Shown: positions 15,206 to 24,547, counted from the stretch's first letter. The stretch: 64,000 bases of DNA from Spirochaetaceae bacterium UBA5556 (GCA_002425765.1 DIMW01000003.1:1-64000); one strand, 5' to 3'. Made by a program: numbers and translations. Notes: generated by a model from the letters alone, not told the origin.

Positions 15206-15234
15206 AGCATAAATGGTGGCTTGATAACTGTCAA
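15206..15234 (-). promoter_or_regulatory. Promoter of the BMC operon
   Basis: Minus-strand TTGACA (15234-15229), 17-base spacer, TATGCT (15211-15206). Start of transcription is expected near 15199, giving a leader of about 145 bases before the first BMC-H gene. Confidence 0.7.
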
Positions 15235-15449
15235 GAGCGATACTAGGACGTTCCCCGGTTTAGCAAAGGCTTCTGCGGGATGCCGGGCTTAAGCCCTTTC
15301 ACGTCATTAGATTGCCGGTCTCCAAAATATGTCTCGAATTGGCAACAAGATAAAATGTTGTTTCTGTAATTTGATGCATTTTGAAGTATTTACTAGTACC
15401 CATACGAATGTAATAATAGGAGACATTCTGTTTAAAATAGGACAGGTAC

Positions 15450-17399
15450 ATGATGAAAAGAACCGTTCTCCGGATGCTGAAAGAGGCCGCAACCCAATAT
15501 CCCAATATTCCTTATGCGTTGAAGAAGACCGATTCGGGGTATGTCGGCACTACTTTCCTGGAGGTAAGAGAACAGGCCCGCACGTTCGCTGCTTGGCTTT
15601 TAGTAAACAATTTAGAAAAAGGGGACAAGGCAACAATAATTGCTGAGGGCTCTCCCGAATGGTTGGTCTCGGAACTCGGGGTATTGTGCGCGGGCATGAT
15701 CTCCGTCCCGCTTTCCATCAAGCTTCTTGCGGACGAAATTCCCTTTAGACTCGAGCATTCTGAATCGAGGATTATCTGTACTACACACAATCAGTTGGAA
15801 AAAATAGCAAATGCCTTGATGATGGCTCGTCTCGTCGATATGCGCATTGTGTACTTTGATGATGATATTGGGTGGGGACGCAGTGTTCTGTCTAAATCGA
15901 AAATTCCCGAAGATTGTATTATCCCTTTGAAAGAAGCCATTGCAATTGGAGCTTCATTGCTTGCGAAAAACGATGAATATGTTCGGAAATTGGATTTGAT
16001 TGAAGAAGAAACCGAAGAAAATGATGTGGTGACAATATCCTACACATCCGGGACAACGGGCAATCCCAAGGGGATCATGCTCTCTCATCTGAATTACTGG
16101 TCGAATTGTCACGACGCCATAGATCTGTTCGATAATCCCATGTATTTCCGAACTCTGTTGATCCTTCCCGTCGATCATTCATTCGCCCATACGGTGGGCC
16201 TTTATACGGCGATGATTTGCGGGATTTCCCTCTATTTTGTGGATTCACGGGGAGGGGGAATCGCGACACTGAGGAATATCCCGACTAATTTAAAAGAAAG
16301 CGATCCGATATTTCTGTTTACCGTTCCGTCTCTTTCAGGCAATTTCATGAAGAAGATTATCGCGGCCATCGAAGAAAAAGGCGTCATTATTGAAAGGATA
16401 TTTAAGAATGGGATTGCGGCGGGGATTCTTTGGAACGGCGACGGCTATCACAAGCCTCCATTCAAGGATCGGTTCAGCGCGCTCTTCCCGTATTTTGTGG
16501 CAAAAGTGCTTGTTTTCAATACAATTAAGAAAACTTTGTTCGGCAGTTCCATTCGGTTTTGCGTTGGTGGCGGAGCGTTTTTGGATATCAAACAGCAGCA
16601 ATTCTTTGCGGCGCTTGGAGTGCCGGTCTATCAAGGGTATGGCCTGACCGAAGCCGCCCCGATAATTTCGTCGAATACGCCCAGAAGGCATAAATTTGGC
16701 ACTTCCGGAATTATAGGTCCTTCCGTACAGTGTAACATTATGGACGAAAACGGAGCGGAAGTTTCGCAGGGAACGATGGGCCACATCACCATCACCGGCG
16801 AGAATGTGATGCTTGGATACTATAAGAATCCTGAAGCCACCGCCGAAGTTCTCAGTGATGGCCGATTGTGGACCGGAGATTTGGGCTACATGGACGAAGA
16901 AGGCTTCCTCTACGTCATCGGAAGGGCAAAAGCGCTTCTGATAAGGGAAGACGGAGAGAAATACAGTCCGGAAGAAATAGAAGAAGCCATTACGATGTCG
17001 ACAGATCTGTTTGACCAGCTCATGGTGTGGTGTGATCATAAAAAGTATACTACGGCACTGGTCACATTGGAGGAAACCAGGGTAAAGAATTTGATTACCA
17101 GAAAATCCCTTCATTCCGCCGAGGCGCTCTTGGAGGTTCTTATTGAAGAATTCTATAGATTTAAAAGCGACCCAAGGGCAAAGAAGGTCCAGTCAGCATG
17201 GGTCCCTTCAGTGTTTCAGATTTTGGAAGAACCTTTTAGCGAACAGAATGGCACGATCAATTCGACAATGAAACTCGTCCGGCATAAGGTTGCTGAGGTC
17301 TACAAGGAATACATCGAATATTCCTACGCTCTCGAAGGTTCCAGCACGATAAATAAAAGGAATCTTTCGTTCATCGCCAAGAAGTTCTCGTTGAAATAA
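15450..17399 (+). CDS. AMP-dependent acyl-CoA synthetase/ligase (long-chain type)
   Basis: 649-residue ANL-superfamily enzyme that activates a carboxylic acid through an acyl-adenylate to its CoA ester. The P-loop-like YTSGTTGNPKGIMLSH is near residue 200, the GYGLTEAAP block near 395, the WTGDLGYMDEEGFLYVIGR hinge near 475, and a KYSPEEIEEAI block carries the C-terminal domain. The C-terminal catalytic Lys region is less clear. Length and the long insertion around residues 280-370 fit long-chain fatty acid ligases. It is transcribed away from the BMC operon; a link to acetyl-CoA made there is possible but nothing in the sequence proves it. Confidence 0.88.
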   Translation: MMKRTVLRMLKEAATQYPNIPYALKKTDSGYVGTTFLEVREQARTFAAWLLVNNLEKGDKATIIAEGSPEWLVSELGVLCAGMISVPLSIKLLADEIPFRLEHSESRIICTTHNQLEKIANALMMARLVDMRIVYFDDDIGWGRSVLSKSKIPEDCIIPLKEAIAIGASLLAKNDEYVRKLDLIEEETEENDVVTISYTSGTTGNPKGIMLSHLNYWSNCHDAIDLFDNPMYFRTLLILPVDHSFAHTVGLYTAMICGISLYFVDSRGGGIATLRNIPTNLKESDPIFLFTVPSLSGNFMKKIIAAIEEKGVIIERIFKNGIAAGILWNGDGYHKPPFKDRFSALFPYFVAKVLVFNTIKKTLFGSSIRFCVGGGAFLDIKQQQFFAALGVPVYQGYGLTEAAPIISSNTPRRHKFGTSGIIGPSVQCNIMDENGAEVSQGTMGHITITGENVMLGYYKNPEATAEVLSDGRLWTGDLGYMDEEGFLYVIGRAKALLIREDGEKYSPEEIEEAITMSTDLFDQLMVWCDHKKYTTALVTLEETRVKNLITRKSLHSAEALLEVLIEEFYRFKSDPRAKKVQSAWVPSVFQILEEPFSEQNGTINSTMKLVRHKVAEVYKEYIEYSYALEGSSTINKRNLSFIAKKFSLK

Positions 17400-17463
17400 C
17401 GCGCTTCTGTCTTTTGCCGGATACTCAACGAACACCCGGCATATATGCTAGAGTCTGAATACC

Positions 17464-19125
17464 ATGGGAAAAAACAGTGATGGTATAGATGTACAATCTC
17501 TTACAGTCCGTTTAGTACAATCAGCGAGTGTAACAAACACGTCGGGAGAAGTCTCTTTCCCGGATACTCTTGTCTCCGTTCTTCGGGAGCTCTCCTTTTT
17601 TAATGCGCATCCTGAGCTTATTCAAGAATTTCCTATTAACGGCGATGAGCGGGGGCGGAGGATTGTTATGGCGCTGGCCCCGGGGGCCGGGACCGCTTGT
17701 GTTGTGCTTACGGGGCATTATGATGTCGTTGACACGAGTAATTATGGTGCTTTAGAGCCTTTTGCGTTTGATCCTGAAAACCTCGCAAAAAAGATGCTTC
17801 AGTCGCTTTCCTCAAAACAAAAACCATCTCCCTCAGAAGTATTGCTCAAGAGAGATTTAGAAAGCGCATCGTTTATCCCGGGCAGAGGTATGCTCGATAT
17901 GAAAAGCGGGCTGGCTGCGGGAATTGCGGCGCTTGCCGATTTTCTTGGAGAGAATGAGAGATCAGGCAACATTATATATATGGCGGTCCCGGATGAAGAG
18001 GGCTCCTCTGTGGGGATGAAAACCGCCAAAAAGATCCTCTCTGCGTTTGCTTCCGAACACGGGTTGCGACTGAAAGCCCTCATCAATCTCGACGCGGCGG
18101 TTGACCAGGGGGACGGAGCTGAGGCAAAGGCCGTGTTTTTAGGATCGGTCAGCAAGCTTCTTCCTTTTGTATTGTTTGTGGGGAAACCCGCGCACGCAGG
18201 GGCCCCCTTTGATGGTTTCAATCCGGTTATGGCCGCTTCGGTGTTTGCAAGAGAGGCTGAATGCAATAGTGAATGTCTGAATATTCGGACGATATTCCCT
18301 GGCGAAGAACCCCCTCCTCCCACTATTTTGTATTATCGGGAAATGCGAAGCCGTTACGATGTGACGATGCCTGCGGATGTTTTTTGTGCTCTCAATGTTT
18401 TGACGTTTGAGAAGAGTCCCGCGAAAGTTTTTGAAAATCTCAAATTGCTGGTCCAAAAGGCCCTGGATAGTTCTATTTCGTTGCTATATGAAAGAATGTC
18501 AGCTTTTTCCAGGAAGCAGAATGAACACGTGGCTATGCAGAAATTGTCCTCGGAAGTCCTTGATTTACCAGAACTTATCAATCGTGCTGAATATGTGGCC
18601 CCTGGTATTTTAGAGCGCCTCAGAAGGATTGCGGAGAAAAATTTTCCTGAAGATAAAGTATTACAAACTGCAAAAATTGTTCATGAATTACTCACATATA
18701 CCCAAATTGAAGGCCCCTGTGCGGTGGTTGGGTTGGCCCCTCCCTATTATGCAAAAGCTGAATTGAATCCCGAACGTGATCAAGCATTTTTGGCATATAT
18801 TAAAGATGAAATTGCCCAATTTAATAGGGATCATGAGGAATCCATAAAGCTTCGCCCCTATTTCCCGGGAATTTCTGACATGAGTTTCCTGGCACCGTCT
18901 GTTGATCAACAATCCATTGAATATATAAAACAAAGATCGGCGGTAGATCAGCCAGATTTAGATGGGTATTTGAGAGACCCGTTAGAGATTCCCGTGATAA
19001 ATATTGGGCCATGGGGCAGGGAATATCATCAGTCCGGAGAGCGGGTTAATCGCCATTATGCCTTCAATATTTTACCTGACTTGGTATTCCAAATCTGTCA
19101 AGGGTTGCTGAAAGACAATGTGTAA
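17464..19125 (+). CDS. M20-family metallopeptidase, RocB-like
   Basis: 553 residues. Zinc-site blocks of the M20 family are present: LTGHYDVVD (His and Asp) near residue 83, RGMLDMKSGLAAGIAAL (Asp) near 140 and VPDEEGSS (catalytic Glu) near 177. HAGAPFDG near residue 245 and a C-terminal GREYHQSGERVN His complete the set. The overall length and the long middle region match the RocB group, annotated in arginine use but of unproven activity. It lies 64 bases after the ligase gene and 34 bases before the UMP-kinase gene, probably in one transcript. Substrate unknown, likely a small peptide or N-acyl amino acid. Confidence 0.82.
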   Translation: MGKNSDGIDVQSLTVRLVQSASVTNTSGEVSFPDTLVSVLRELSFFNAHPELIQEFPINGDERGRRIVMALAPGAGTACVVLTGHYDVVDTSNYGALEPFAFDPENLAKKMLQSLSSKQKPSPSEVLLKRDLESASFIPGRGMLDMKSGLAAGIAALADFLGENERSGNIIYMAVPDEEGSSVGMKTAKKILSAFASEHGLRLKALINLDAAVDQGDGAEAKAVFLGSVSKLLPFVLFVGKPAHAGAPFDGFNPVMAASVFAREAECNSECLNIRTIFPGEEPPPPTILYYREMRSRYDVTMPADVFCALNVLTFEKSPAKVFENLKLLVQKALDSSISLLYERMSAFSRKQNEHVAMQKLSSEVLDLPELINRAEYVAPGILERLRRIAEKNFPEDKVLQTAKIVHELLTYTQIEGPCAVVGLAPPYYAKAELNPERDQAFLAYIKDEIAQFNRDHEESIKLRPYFPGISDMSFLAPSVDQQSIEYIKQRSAVDQPDLDGYLRDPLEIPVINIGPWGREYHQSGERVNRHYAFNILPDLVFQICQGLLKDNV

Positions 19126-19159
19126 TGGTGTTATACGTTAAGATATTGGGGAGTTAAAG

Positions 19160-19903
19160 ATGACTATTGTAATATCTTTGGGAGGCTCGATTGTTGCCCC
19201 TCCGGAAGGCCCCAGTGGTTTTTTCCTGGTACAATTTCGAAATGTGTTGTTATCATGGTTGAAAGCGGATAATCGAAAGGCGATAATTGTCGTTGGAGGC
19301 GGGGCTGCGGCCCGAACGTGGCAAAAAGCCTATAGAGACTTTATCGCGCACGCCACCGAGCCGGATACGGGGGATGCCGGGGCCGGAAGTATAAGGCTGA
19401 ACAGGGTTTCTTATCTCGATGAATCGCTCGATCGGATCGGCATTGCCGCGACAAGACTCAACGCGCAGCTGGTAAAAGAAATTTTTTCTGATTACTGTCC
19501 AGATGCGATAGTCACAGACCCTAGTTCTGATATTTCAATGCATGGCAAAATCTTAGTTGCTTCAGGCTGGAAACCAGGTTTCTCGACAGATTATGACGCG
19601 GTTCTTCTTGCCGAACGGTTTCATGCAAATAAGATATTAAACCTATCGAATATTTCTCAGATCTATAGTGCTGACCCTAAAAAAGATCCTTCTGCAGAGC
19701 CTCTGGCACATATTACCTTTGATGCCCTCTTAGAGATGACAGGGAAAGTATGGAATCCTGGCGCCAATGTTCCCTTTGATCCAATAGCGGCAGTGAAAGC
19801 AAAAGAGCTTGGGCTTACCATAATTTTTGCGTCAGGGACTAATCTAGAGAATTTTGACAAAATACTAAAAGAGAAATCATTTATTGGCACAATAATAGCT
19901 TAG
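19160..19903 (+). CDS. Amino-acid-kinase-fold protein, archaeal-type UMP kinase-like
   Basis: 247 residues. The N-terminal IVISLGGSIVAP and VVGGGAAARTWQ blocks are the nucleotide-binding elements of the amino acid kinase fold; IGIAATRLNAQLV, FSTDYDAVLLAE and NLSNISQIYSADPKKDP correspond to the UMP-binding and lid regions of archaeal-type UMP kinases rather than the bacterial PyrH hexamer type. It would make UDP from UMP. Carbamate kinase is less likely, as that family has longer N-terminal insertions. The distribution of this type in spirochaetes and archaea is one reason for the suggested taxonomy. Confidence 0.75.
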   Translation: MTIVISLGGSIVAPPEGPSGFFLVQFRNVLLSWLKADNRKAIIVVGGGAAARTWQKAYRDFIAHATEPDTGDAGAGSIRLNRVSYLDESLDRIGIAATRLNAQLVKEIFSDYCPDAIVTDPSSDISMHGKILVASGWKPGFSTDYDAVLLAERFHANKILNLSNISQIYSADPKKDPSAEPLAHITFDALLEMTGKVWNPGANVPFDPIAAVKAKELGLTIIFASGTNLENFDKILKEKSFIGTIIA

Positions 19904-19976
19904 GTCGCACGCGCATCGGGGTGTTTTTGAAGGTCTCGGCGTTTGTGATAGAGAGATCAGAGCTTAGGAGGGGACC

Positions 19977-20669
19977 ATGAGTGGAGAAAGATCGAGAGGA
20001 CGAGACAGGAGACAGAGCCATGAGAATCTACAATATGGAGATACCCGGGAAAAAGCTCTCGATGCCCTAACAAATCTCTATGTCCAAGATAAAATCTCTC
20101 TGGAACAATACGAGAATCTTGCCGCCGAAATACAAAAAGCCGCAGACCCGGAAGCCGTTCTTAGGTCGGCTCTTATCGCGCATCGAATGCCTGCTATGGA
20201 GTTCAACTCTAACAACAAAGATTTCGAAGATGAACAGGATCGCGTCTCTTCAGGCGGCCATCAAAGACCTCTGTCCCCAGATCCTAAAAATTCCTTCTAT
20301 CCATCTTTTGGACAATGGGGAAGGTCGGGCGATTTTTTCCTATGTATCATGGGTGAGCGCCGGGTAGACGGGCGCTTGCTTTCGAATAAAGCGGCTTCCA
20401 GTGTTACCCTGATGGGTTCGACGATAATCGATCTGCGTGGCATTCAGTTGCCAGCCTCGGGCCTGCGTCTTGAGCTTGTCGCGGTTATGGGAGAAATAAA
20501 AATACTCGTTTCCCCCGGCACGCCTGTGCATTTTTCCGTCGTCCCGATAATGGGAGAGGCGGTCAGCAGGGCGGATGTCCCTGCCAATGCTTCTCTTGAA
20601 GGGGTCCTTGAGATTAGCGGTGTTGCGCTGATGGGCTCCGTATCGGTGCGTGTGTCGTCTCTTCCGTGA
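19977..20669 (+). CDS. SHOCT/DUF1707-like plus LiaF C-terminal-like envelope stress protein
   Basis: 230 residues. The N-terminal part (about 22-60) has TREKALDALTNLYVQDKISLEQYENLAAEI, here cited as the block around residues 22-52, a short helical domain that follows the DUF1707/SHOCT pattern of DG-like turns in bacterial membrane-associated proteins. The C-terminal half (about 115-230) repeats IMGERRVDG, VTLMGSTIIDLRG, AVMGEIKI, PIMGEAVS and VALMGSVSVR, the beta-helical repeat seen in LiaF-type cell-wall-stress proteins. No membrane segment or signal peptide is visible, so it is probably cytosolic or peripherally attached. A role in sensing envelope stress is inferred from the family only. 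Confidence 0.7.
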   Translation: MSGERSRGRDRRQSHENLQYGDTREKALDALTNLYVQDKISLEQYENLAAEIQKAADPEAVLRSALIAHRMPAMEFNSNNKDFEDEQDRVSSGGHQRPLSPDPKNSFYPSFGQWGRSGDFFLCIMGERRVDGRLLSNKAASSVTLMGSTIIDLRGIQLPASGLRLELVAVMGEIKILVSPGTPVHFSVVPIMGEAVSRADVPANASLEGVLEISGVALMGSVSVRVSSLP

Positions 20670-20684
20670 GTTCACGTTTCGACA

Positions 20685-22127
20685 TTAAATCTTGTCGATG
20701 AGCATTGAACATTTGCCTGACGGAATGGGGAGTGTCTTCTTCTTTTTGCCCAGGACATTGATGGTAAAATAGTACAATTTCTCACTCTCCATGTGGATTT
20801 CCCATCCACGGCCGGATTTGCTGGACAGAATGGTAATCATGTTACGCTTGAGAGAAAGATTTTCGATTCCCATGACTTCGAGATTAGGGATAATCCAATC
20901 GACCGTCTTCCGCGGTAAAGAAATATAAAGTCCGATGATGTTCTCGATAATCAATGTCACTGTACAAAGCCCATTTGAGGGGAAATGGTTCGGCTGCGGC
21001 CAATCAGGGTGTCCATCCCAGCCTGCTTTTCCTTCATTCATTGGCTGGTACGCGCTCCACACCGTGGGGTGGGTATTGTGTCGATTCCCCTCATGTTCGT
21101 TACTGTGCATCGAGTCGAGGATGTAATAGAGGTGCCGTATCGCCGAATCCCTGGCAAGTTCGTAGAAATAATACTTTTCCAGTCCCTTGATCACCATGAA
21201 GGTGAGCCACGGGAAGACACTGCCATGAAAGCCCTGTCCTTTTTTATCAAAAGCAGGATGGTCGACCGAAAGGGAAGGGAAGGGGTTCTCTGTTCCAAAG
21301 CTCTGGGGGTCCTTAAGTTTTGTTACAAGTTTTTCTGCACGTTCTTCGTTGGGGATCTCGGCGAGCAGGAGCCAATATGTCCCAAGCGTTTTTGTGGCGA
21401 TCTGATTCTCATGCGCATCGAGGTCATAATAGAAACCGTCTTCAGCATTCCACATTTTTGAGTTAATTCTTGTTTTTATTGAAAAATAATCTCTCTTGTA
21501 CTGAAACGAGGAATCTTTGTCATTCAAAATATCGCCGAGCGCGGAGAGGTAGAGCGCGTTCATCGCCATGGTGGCATTGAAATCGATAAAGTACCGCACA
21601 TCGGTACGCGGGGTATTTTCCATGCCCGTGGAAGAGAGCGGCGTGGAAAAGAGGCCATTCGGCATTTTGAAATTTGTTTCAAGCCATTTGTAATGCTTGC
21701 TGAGCACGGGCATAACTTCTTTTACGCGCTTTTTGTTGGCCGTTTTGTGATAGAGGTTGAATTCTGCCCATGCAAGAAGAGGCAGTGTCACCCCAAGGGG
21801 GTTATCTGAAGGGAGGAGGGGCTCACCTGTCTCGATATCGTAGGCGGAGTGAATTGCGCCATCGGGCTCTTGAAGGGCGTACAGCGCGTCAAGTCCATTT
21901 GATGCCGAATAAATTCGATTACTATAAACGAGGAAAAAACTAGAAAAGATCTGTTCAAGAAAATCAAGCCTTTTCCGTTCAGGATAATAGAAAAATTTGA
22001 TTTTGCTGATTTTTGTCTGGGTTCCTCCGTTTGTCCAGCAATCGGCAATCCATGCCCAAGTCCTGTCATAGATATCGACAAAATCCTGGTCATAGAAGTG
22101 GATATGAGGAAAATCCTTCTTATTCAA
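20685..22127 (-). CDS. (alpha/alpha)6-barrel glycoside hydrolase, MGH1/GH63-like
   Basis: 480 residues. The stretch from about residue 75 to 400 shows the repeated helical pattern of trehalase/GH63-type barrels, with DGAIHSAYDIETGE, WLETNFKMPNGLF, MWNAEDGFYYDLD (a common signature of this clan), HGSVFPWLTFMVIKGL and WDGHPDWPQPNHFPSNGL near the substrate pocket. No signal peptide, so the substrate is intracellular, such as glucosylglycerate, mannosylglycerate or a trehalose-like osmolyte. The start is a TTG at 22127 with AGAGGG 9 bases upstream. It converges on the LiaF-like gene. Confidence 0.75.
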   Translation of the reverse strand: MNKKDFPHIHFYDQDFVDIYDRTWAWIADCWTNGGTQTKISKIKFFYYPERKRLDFLEQIFSSFFLVYSNRIYSASNGLDALYALQEPDGAIHSAYDIETGEPLLPSDNPLGVTLPLLAWAEFNLYHKTANKKRVKEVMPVLSKHYKWLETNFKMPNGLFSTPLSSTGMENTPRTDVRYFIDFNATMAMNALYLSALGDILNDKDSSFQYKRDYFSIKTRINSKMWNAEDGFYYDLDAHENQIATKTLGTYWLLLAEIPNEERAEKLVTKLKDPQSFGTENPFPSLSVDHPAFDKKGQGFHGSVFPWLTFMVIKGLEKYYFYELARDSAIRHLYYILDSMHSNEHEGNRHNTHPTVWSAYQPMNEGKAGWDGHPDWPQPNHFPSNGLCTVTLIIENIIGLYISLPRKTVDWIIPNLEVMGIENLSLKRNMITILSSKSGRGWEIHMESEKLYYFTINVLGKKKKTLPIPSGKCSMLIDKI

Positions 22128-22334
22128 GTAGCTTACCCTCTTGATGAATATTTATCGTTCAATGAATTCACAGGTAACCGGAGAATCTTACATGAAATTA
22201 CGCGAGATTCAATCATACCGTGATTTACTATACTCATTCCATATCCATTTGTCAAATTTATTTATATACAATAGATATCACATTTTCTTCTCCGGTGGAA
22301 TTTATGTACGCCCAGTTTGGCAACGAAAATTCGA

Positions 22335-23738
22335 TTACTTGGAACGGTCGCCTCCACTGTCCGCCGGGGGAGGGTCCGTCAGAAGCCGGCACTCTTCGAT
22401 GGAACTGAGACCCCGGACGATGTCTTCCGCAAACGCGTCGCAGTCGGGCGCGCCGCAGGCCCCGCAGTCGATCCCGGGCAGCCGGTTTCGTATGCCCTCA
22501 ATCTTCTCGGCCATCTGCAGAGCCTTCGACAGATCGGCGTCCAATACGAGCACCGGATTTGGGGGAAGCGGTTTTGTCCATTTGAACGCGATGCACCCCT
22601 TCTCGGTGGCGGGAAGGCCCGGGGGTTGGGGGCCCGGCCCTTGTCGCGCCGCGCGGTGATGATCCCGGGCCGTTGCACTGGCGGTGGAAGTCGGGAATGG
22701 ATGCTGGTATCTCTGGCGCATCGTCGAGCGCGCGATATGGGGGTTCTCCACCGCCATCGGTCCGCCGACACAGCCACCGGGACACGCGAGCGCCTCGATG
22801 TACTGGATCGAGTCGATATTGCCGTTTTCGATGGCTTCGAAAAGCTCAATGACATTGGAAATGCCGTCTACAGACACCGCGTTTTCTATGTGAAGCGCGT
22901 CGAGTTCTCCATCCGACCGGGCCCAGCCCATGCCTGGTTCAAGGTCGCGCATGATCGGCAACAGATGCCGGCCCGAAGCGTTGCCTGATGGTGCGGCATC
23001 GACGCGCGAGGCGGAAGAGGGCGGCGAATCGAGCGCGCGCTTGAGCGAGGCGTACACATCCCCAAACGAAAAGACCGCGTCGATCGCTGACTGCTCGTAT
23101 CCCAGGGGAGTCCGCACCGAGGTCACCTTCGCGGTACAGGGGCTGAGGAAGAATATGCCGATTCTCTGCGATGAAGAGCCTAGTCTTCTCCGCGCCTCGC
23201 GTGCGGCGATTTCCGAGGGAGGAAGTATGGGCATAAGGTTCGGGATCAGACTGGGGAATCGCTGCTGAATGAGCCGGACTATGACGGGGCAGGCGCTCGA
23301 GATGCGCGGTCTGAGGGCGTTCCGTGCGAGAATGCGGCGCGTCATTTCGGTCACGACGAGGGCCCCCCACGCCACGTCGAACACTTCATCGAACCCCGCG
23401 GAGTGAATCGCGTCGAAGATATCCCGCTGCGAATACTTTGTTCCGAATTGCGCGTAGAGAGAGGGGGCCGGAAGCGCGACCTTGATGTCGTACGCATCCA
23501 TCATGAAGAGAGGATCGGAGACCGCTTTTTTCGCGCCTTTGGGGCATCGGCGGATGCATTCGCCACAGTCGATGCACCGATCTTCGAATATTTTGGCCTT
23601 TCCGTTTCTGACTCTAATGGCTTTGGTCGGACAGAATTTGATGCAAGTCGTACAGCCGACACAGAGATCCGCGTCGAGCAGGACAGAATGGAAGGTGTGG
23701 AATGTGGCTGAAGATTGATTCGCTGGGATCGAACTCAC
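22335..23738 (-). CDS. [FeFe] hydrogenase-like protein, sensory type (HydS/HsfB-like)
   Basis: 467 residues. Two 4Fe-4S ferredoxin motifs (CVGCTTCIKFCP and CIDCGECIRRCP, about residues 26-64) lead into the hydrogenase domain. H-cluster loops are SSACP (about 150), SPCTAK (about 200) and ACPGGCVGG (about 316), keeping the four ligating Cys. The Cys that normally relays protons (first Cys of TSCCP) is Ala. That change is known from sensory hydrogenases such as Thermotoga HydS. A C-terminal CGACGAPDC cluster domain (about 425-450) follows a Pro/Ala-rich linker. The GTG start follows directly on the ATPase stop. Together with the upstream DRTGG and ATPase genes it forms a redox or H2 sensing module. 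Confidence 0.88.
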   Translation of the reverse strand: MSSIPANQSSATFHTFHSVLLDADLCVGCTTCIKFCPTKAIRVRNGKAKIFEDRCIDCGECIRRCPKGAKKAVSDPLFMMDAYDIKVALPAPSLYAQFGTKYSQRDIFDAIHSAGFDEVFDVAWGALVVTEMTRRILARNALRPRISSACPVIVRLIQQRFPSLIPNLMPILPPSEIAAREARRRLGSSSQRIGIFFLSPCTAKVTSVRTPLGYEQSAIDAVFSFGDVYASLKRALDSPPSSASRVDAAPSGNASGRHLLPIMRDLEPGMGWARSDGELDALHIENAVSVDGISNVIELFEAIENGNIDSIQYIEALACPGGCVGGPMAVENPHIARSTMRQRYQHPFPTSTASATARDHHRAARQGPGPQPPGLPATEKGCIAFKWTKPLPPNPVLVLDADLSKALQMAEKIEGIRNRLPGIDCGACGAPDCDAFAEDIVRGLSSIEECRLLTDPPPADSGGDRSK

Positions 23739-24164
23739 TTATGCTTCTCCCGCAGGAAGACAGAAGTGCATCTGCACCGTTGTTCCTTTGTTTGGTTCAC
23801 TTTGTATAATAAGCTCGTCGGCGTTTTTTTTCATATTGGGCAGCCCCATGCCCGCGCCAAAGCCCATGTCCCGTATCTCTTCCGGGGCGGTCGAATATCC
23901 CTCCTGCATCGCGAGTTCGATGTCGGCGATACCCGGCCCGTGATCGATAAAACGAGAGGTGATTTCCCCCGGCAGTATTTCGATTTCGGCCCGCCCCCCG
24001 CCCCCATGAATGGCGATGTTCATTTCGGCCTCATACATAGCGATCGCGATTCTCTTGATGAGGGCCGGGGGCAATCCAAGTTGGGTCAGACGGTGTTTCG
24101 TGTCGGTTGAGGCCTTGCCCGCGGCGGAAAAGTCCAATCGGGGAATGATGTATTCAATGATCAC
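23739..24164 (-). CDS. Histidine-kinase-like ATP-binding protein (RsbW/anti-sigma type)
   Basis: 141 residues of the GHKL ATPase fold. N-box EAEMNIAIHGGGG (with Glu and Asn), IDHGPGIAD as the G1 box, and GFGAGMGLPNMKKNADEL as the G2 region are all visible. Such small ATPases act as anti-sigma factors or switch kinases. It sits between the DRTGG gene and the sensory hydrogenase, with only one base to the latter, an arrangement also seen in clostridia and Thermotogae. The likely job is to pass the redox state of the hydrogenase to a regulatory target by phosphorylation. Confidence 0.85.
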   Translation of the reverse strand: MIIEYIIPRLDFSAAGKASTDTKHRLTQLGLPPALIKRIAIAMYEAEMNIAIHGGGGRAEIEILPGEITSRFIDHGPGIADIELAMQEGYSTAPEEIRDMGFGAGMGLPNMKKNADELIIQSEPNKGTTVQMHFCLPAGEA

Positions 24165-24193
24165 GACGACAGGTCCTTACGGTGGTATGCATC

Positions 24194-24547
24194 TTAGTAA
24201 GAGGAATCTCCTTTTATTCCGGCCTGATAGAGCTTTCCGCAGGCTATGAACATGCTGTCGCGGGTCTTCATGAGGACAATGCCCTGCTCCTGTGCCATTT
24301 GGATCATTTCAGCGGATGGCTTCTTGCCGCGGACGAAGATGACCAGACGGATATCCATGAGGTCGGCGGTGCGCAGCACCTGGGGGTTGGTAAGTCCCGT
24401 GAGCAGGGCCACCCGCTCTTTGACGAATGCGATGACGTCGCTCATCAGATCGCAGCCGCACGCGGTCCCGATATCGAGGCGGTCCGCAATTTCCTTGCCA
24501 GCGACAATCTCCGCGTTCAAAATCTGAACAATCTCATTGGCACGCAT
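24194..24547 (-). CDS. DRTGG-domain protein associated with sensory hydrogenase
   Basis: 117 residues: VQILNAEIVAGKEIADRLDIGTACGCDLMSDVIAF is represented here by its blocks NAEIVAGKE, GTACGCDLMSDV and LLTGLTNPQVLRTADLMDI, the pattern of DRTGG domains linked to HydA-type hydrogenases, with paired Cys at about residues 30 and 32. The C-terminus has IVLMKTRDSMFIACGKLY. The family is proposed to bind nucleotide or regulate kinases and often starts a DRTGG-ATPase-hydrogenase operon, as here. It follows recR by 12 bases, so it may share the dnaX-recR transcript. Confidence 0.82.
   Translation of the reverse strand: MRANEIVQILNAEIVAGKEIADRLDIGTACGCDLMSDVIAFVKERVALLTGLTNPQVLRTADLMDIRLVIFVRGKKPSAEMIQMAQEQGIVLMKTRDSMFIACGKLYQAGIKGDSSY

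Larger units (their letters stand above)
15055..15449 (-). other. Divergent control region between the BMC operon and the acyl-CoA ligase
   Basis: 395 bases with no gene. It carries the BMC promoter (15206-15234), the palindrome at 15121-15136 in the BMC leader and a 12-base palindrome GGGCTTAAGCCC at 15285-15296 of unknown role. The ligase-side half is AT-rich; no confident promoter was assigned for the ligase. Confidence 0.5.

Noticed and set aside
15285..15296. 12-base palindrome GGGCTTAAGCCC upstream of the BMC promoter
   Set aside because: Short, single, and without a second copy; could be chance in this region.
17416..17442. TGCCGG/CCGGCA hairpin after the acyl-CoA ligase
   Set aside because: Six-base stem with a 15-base loop and no T tract; not convincing as a terminator.
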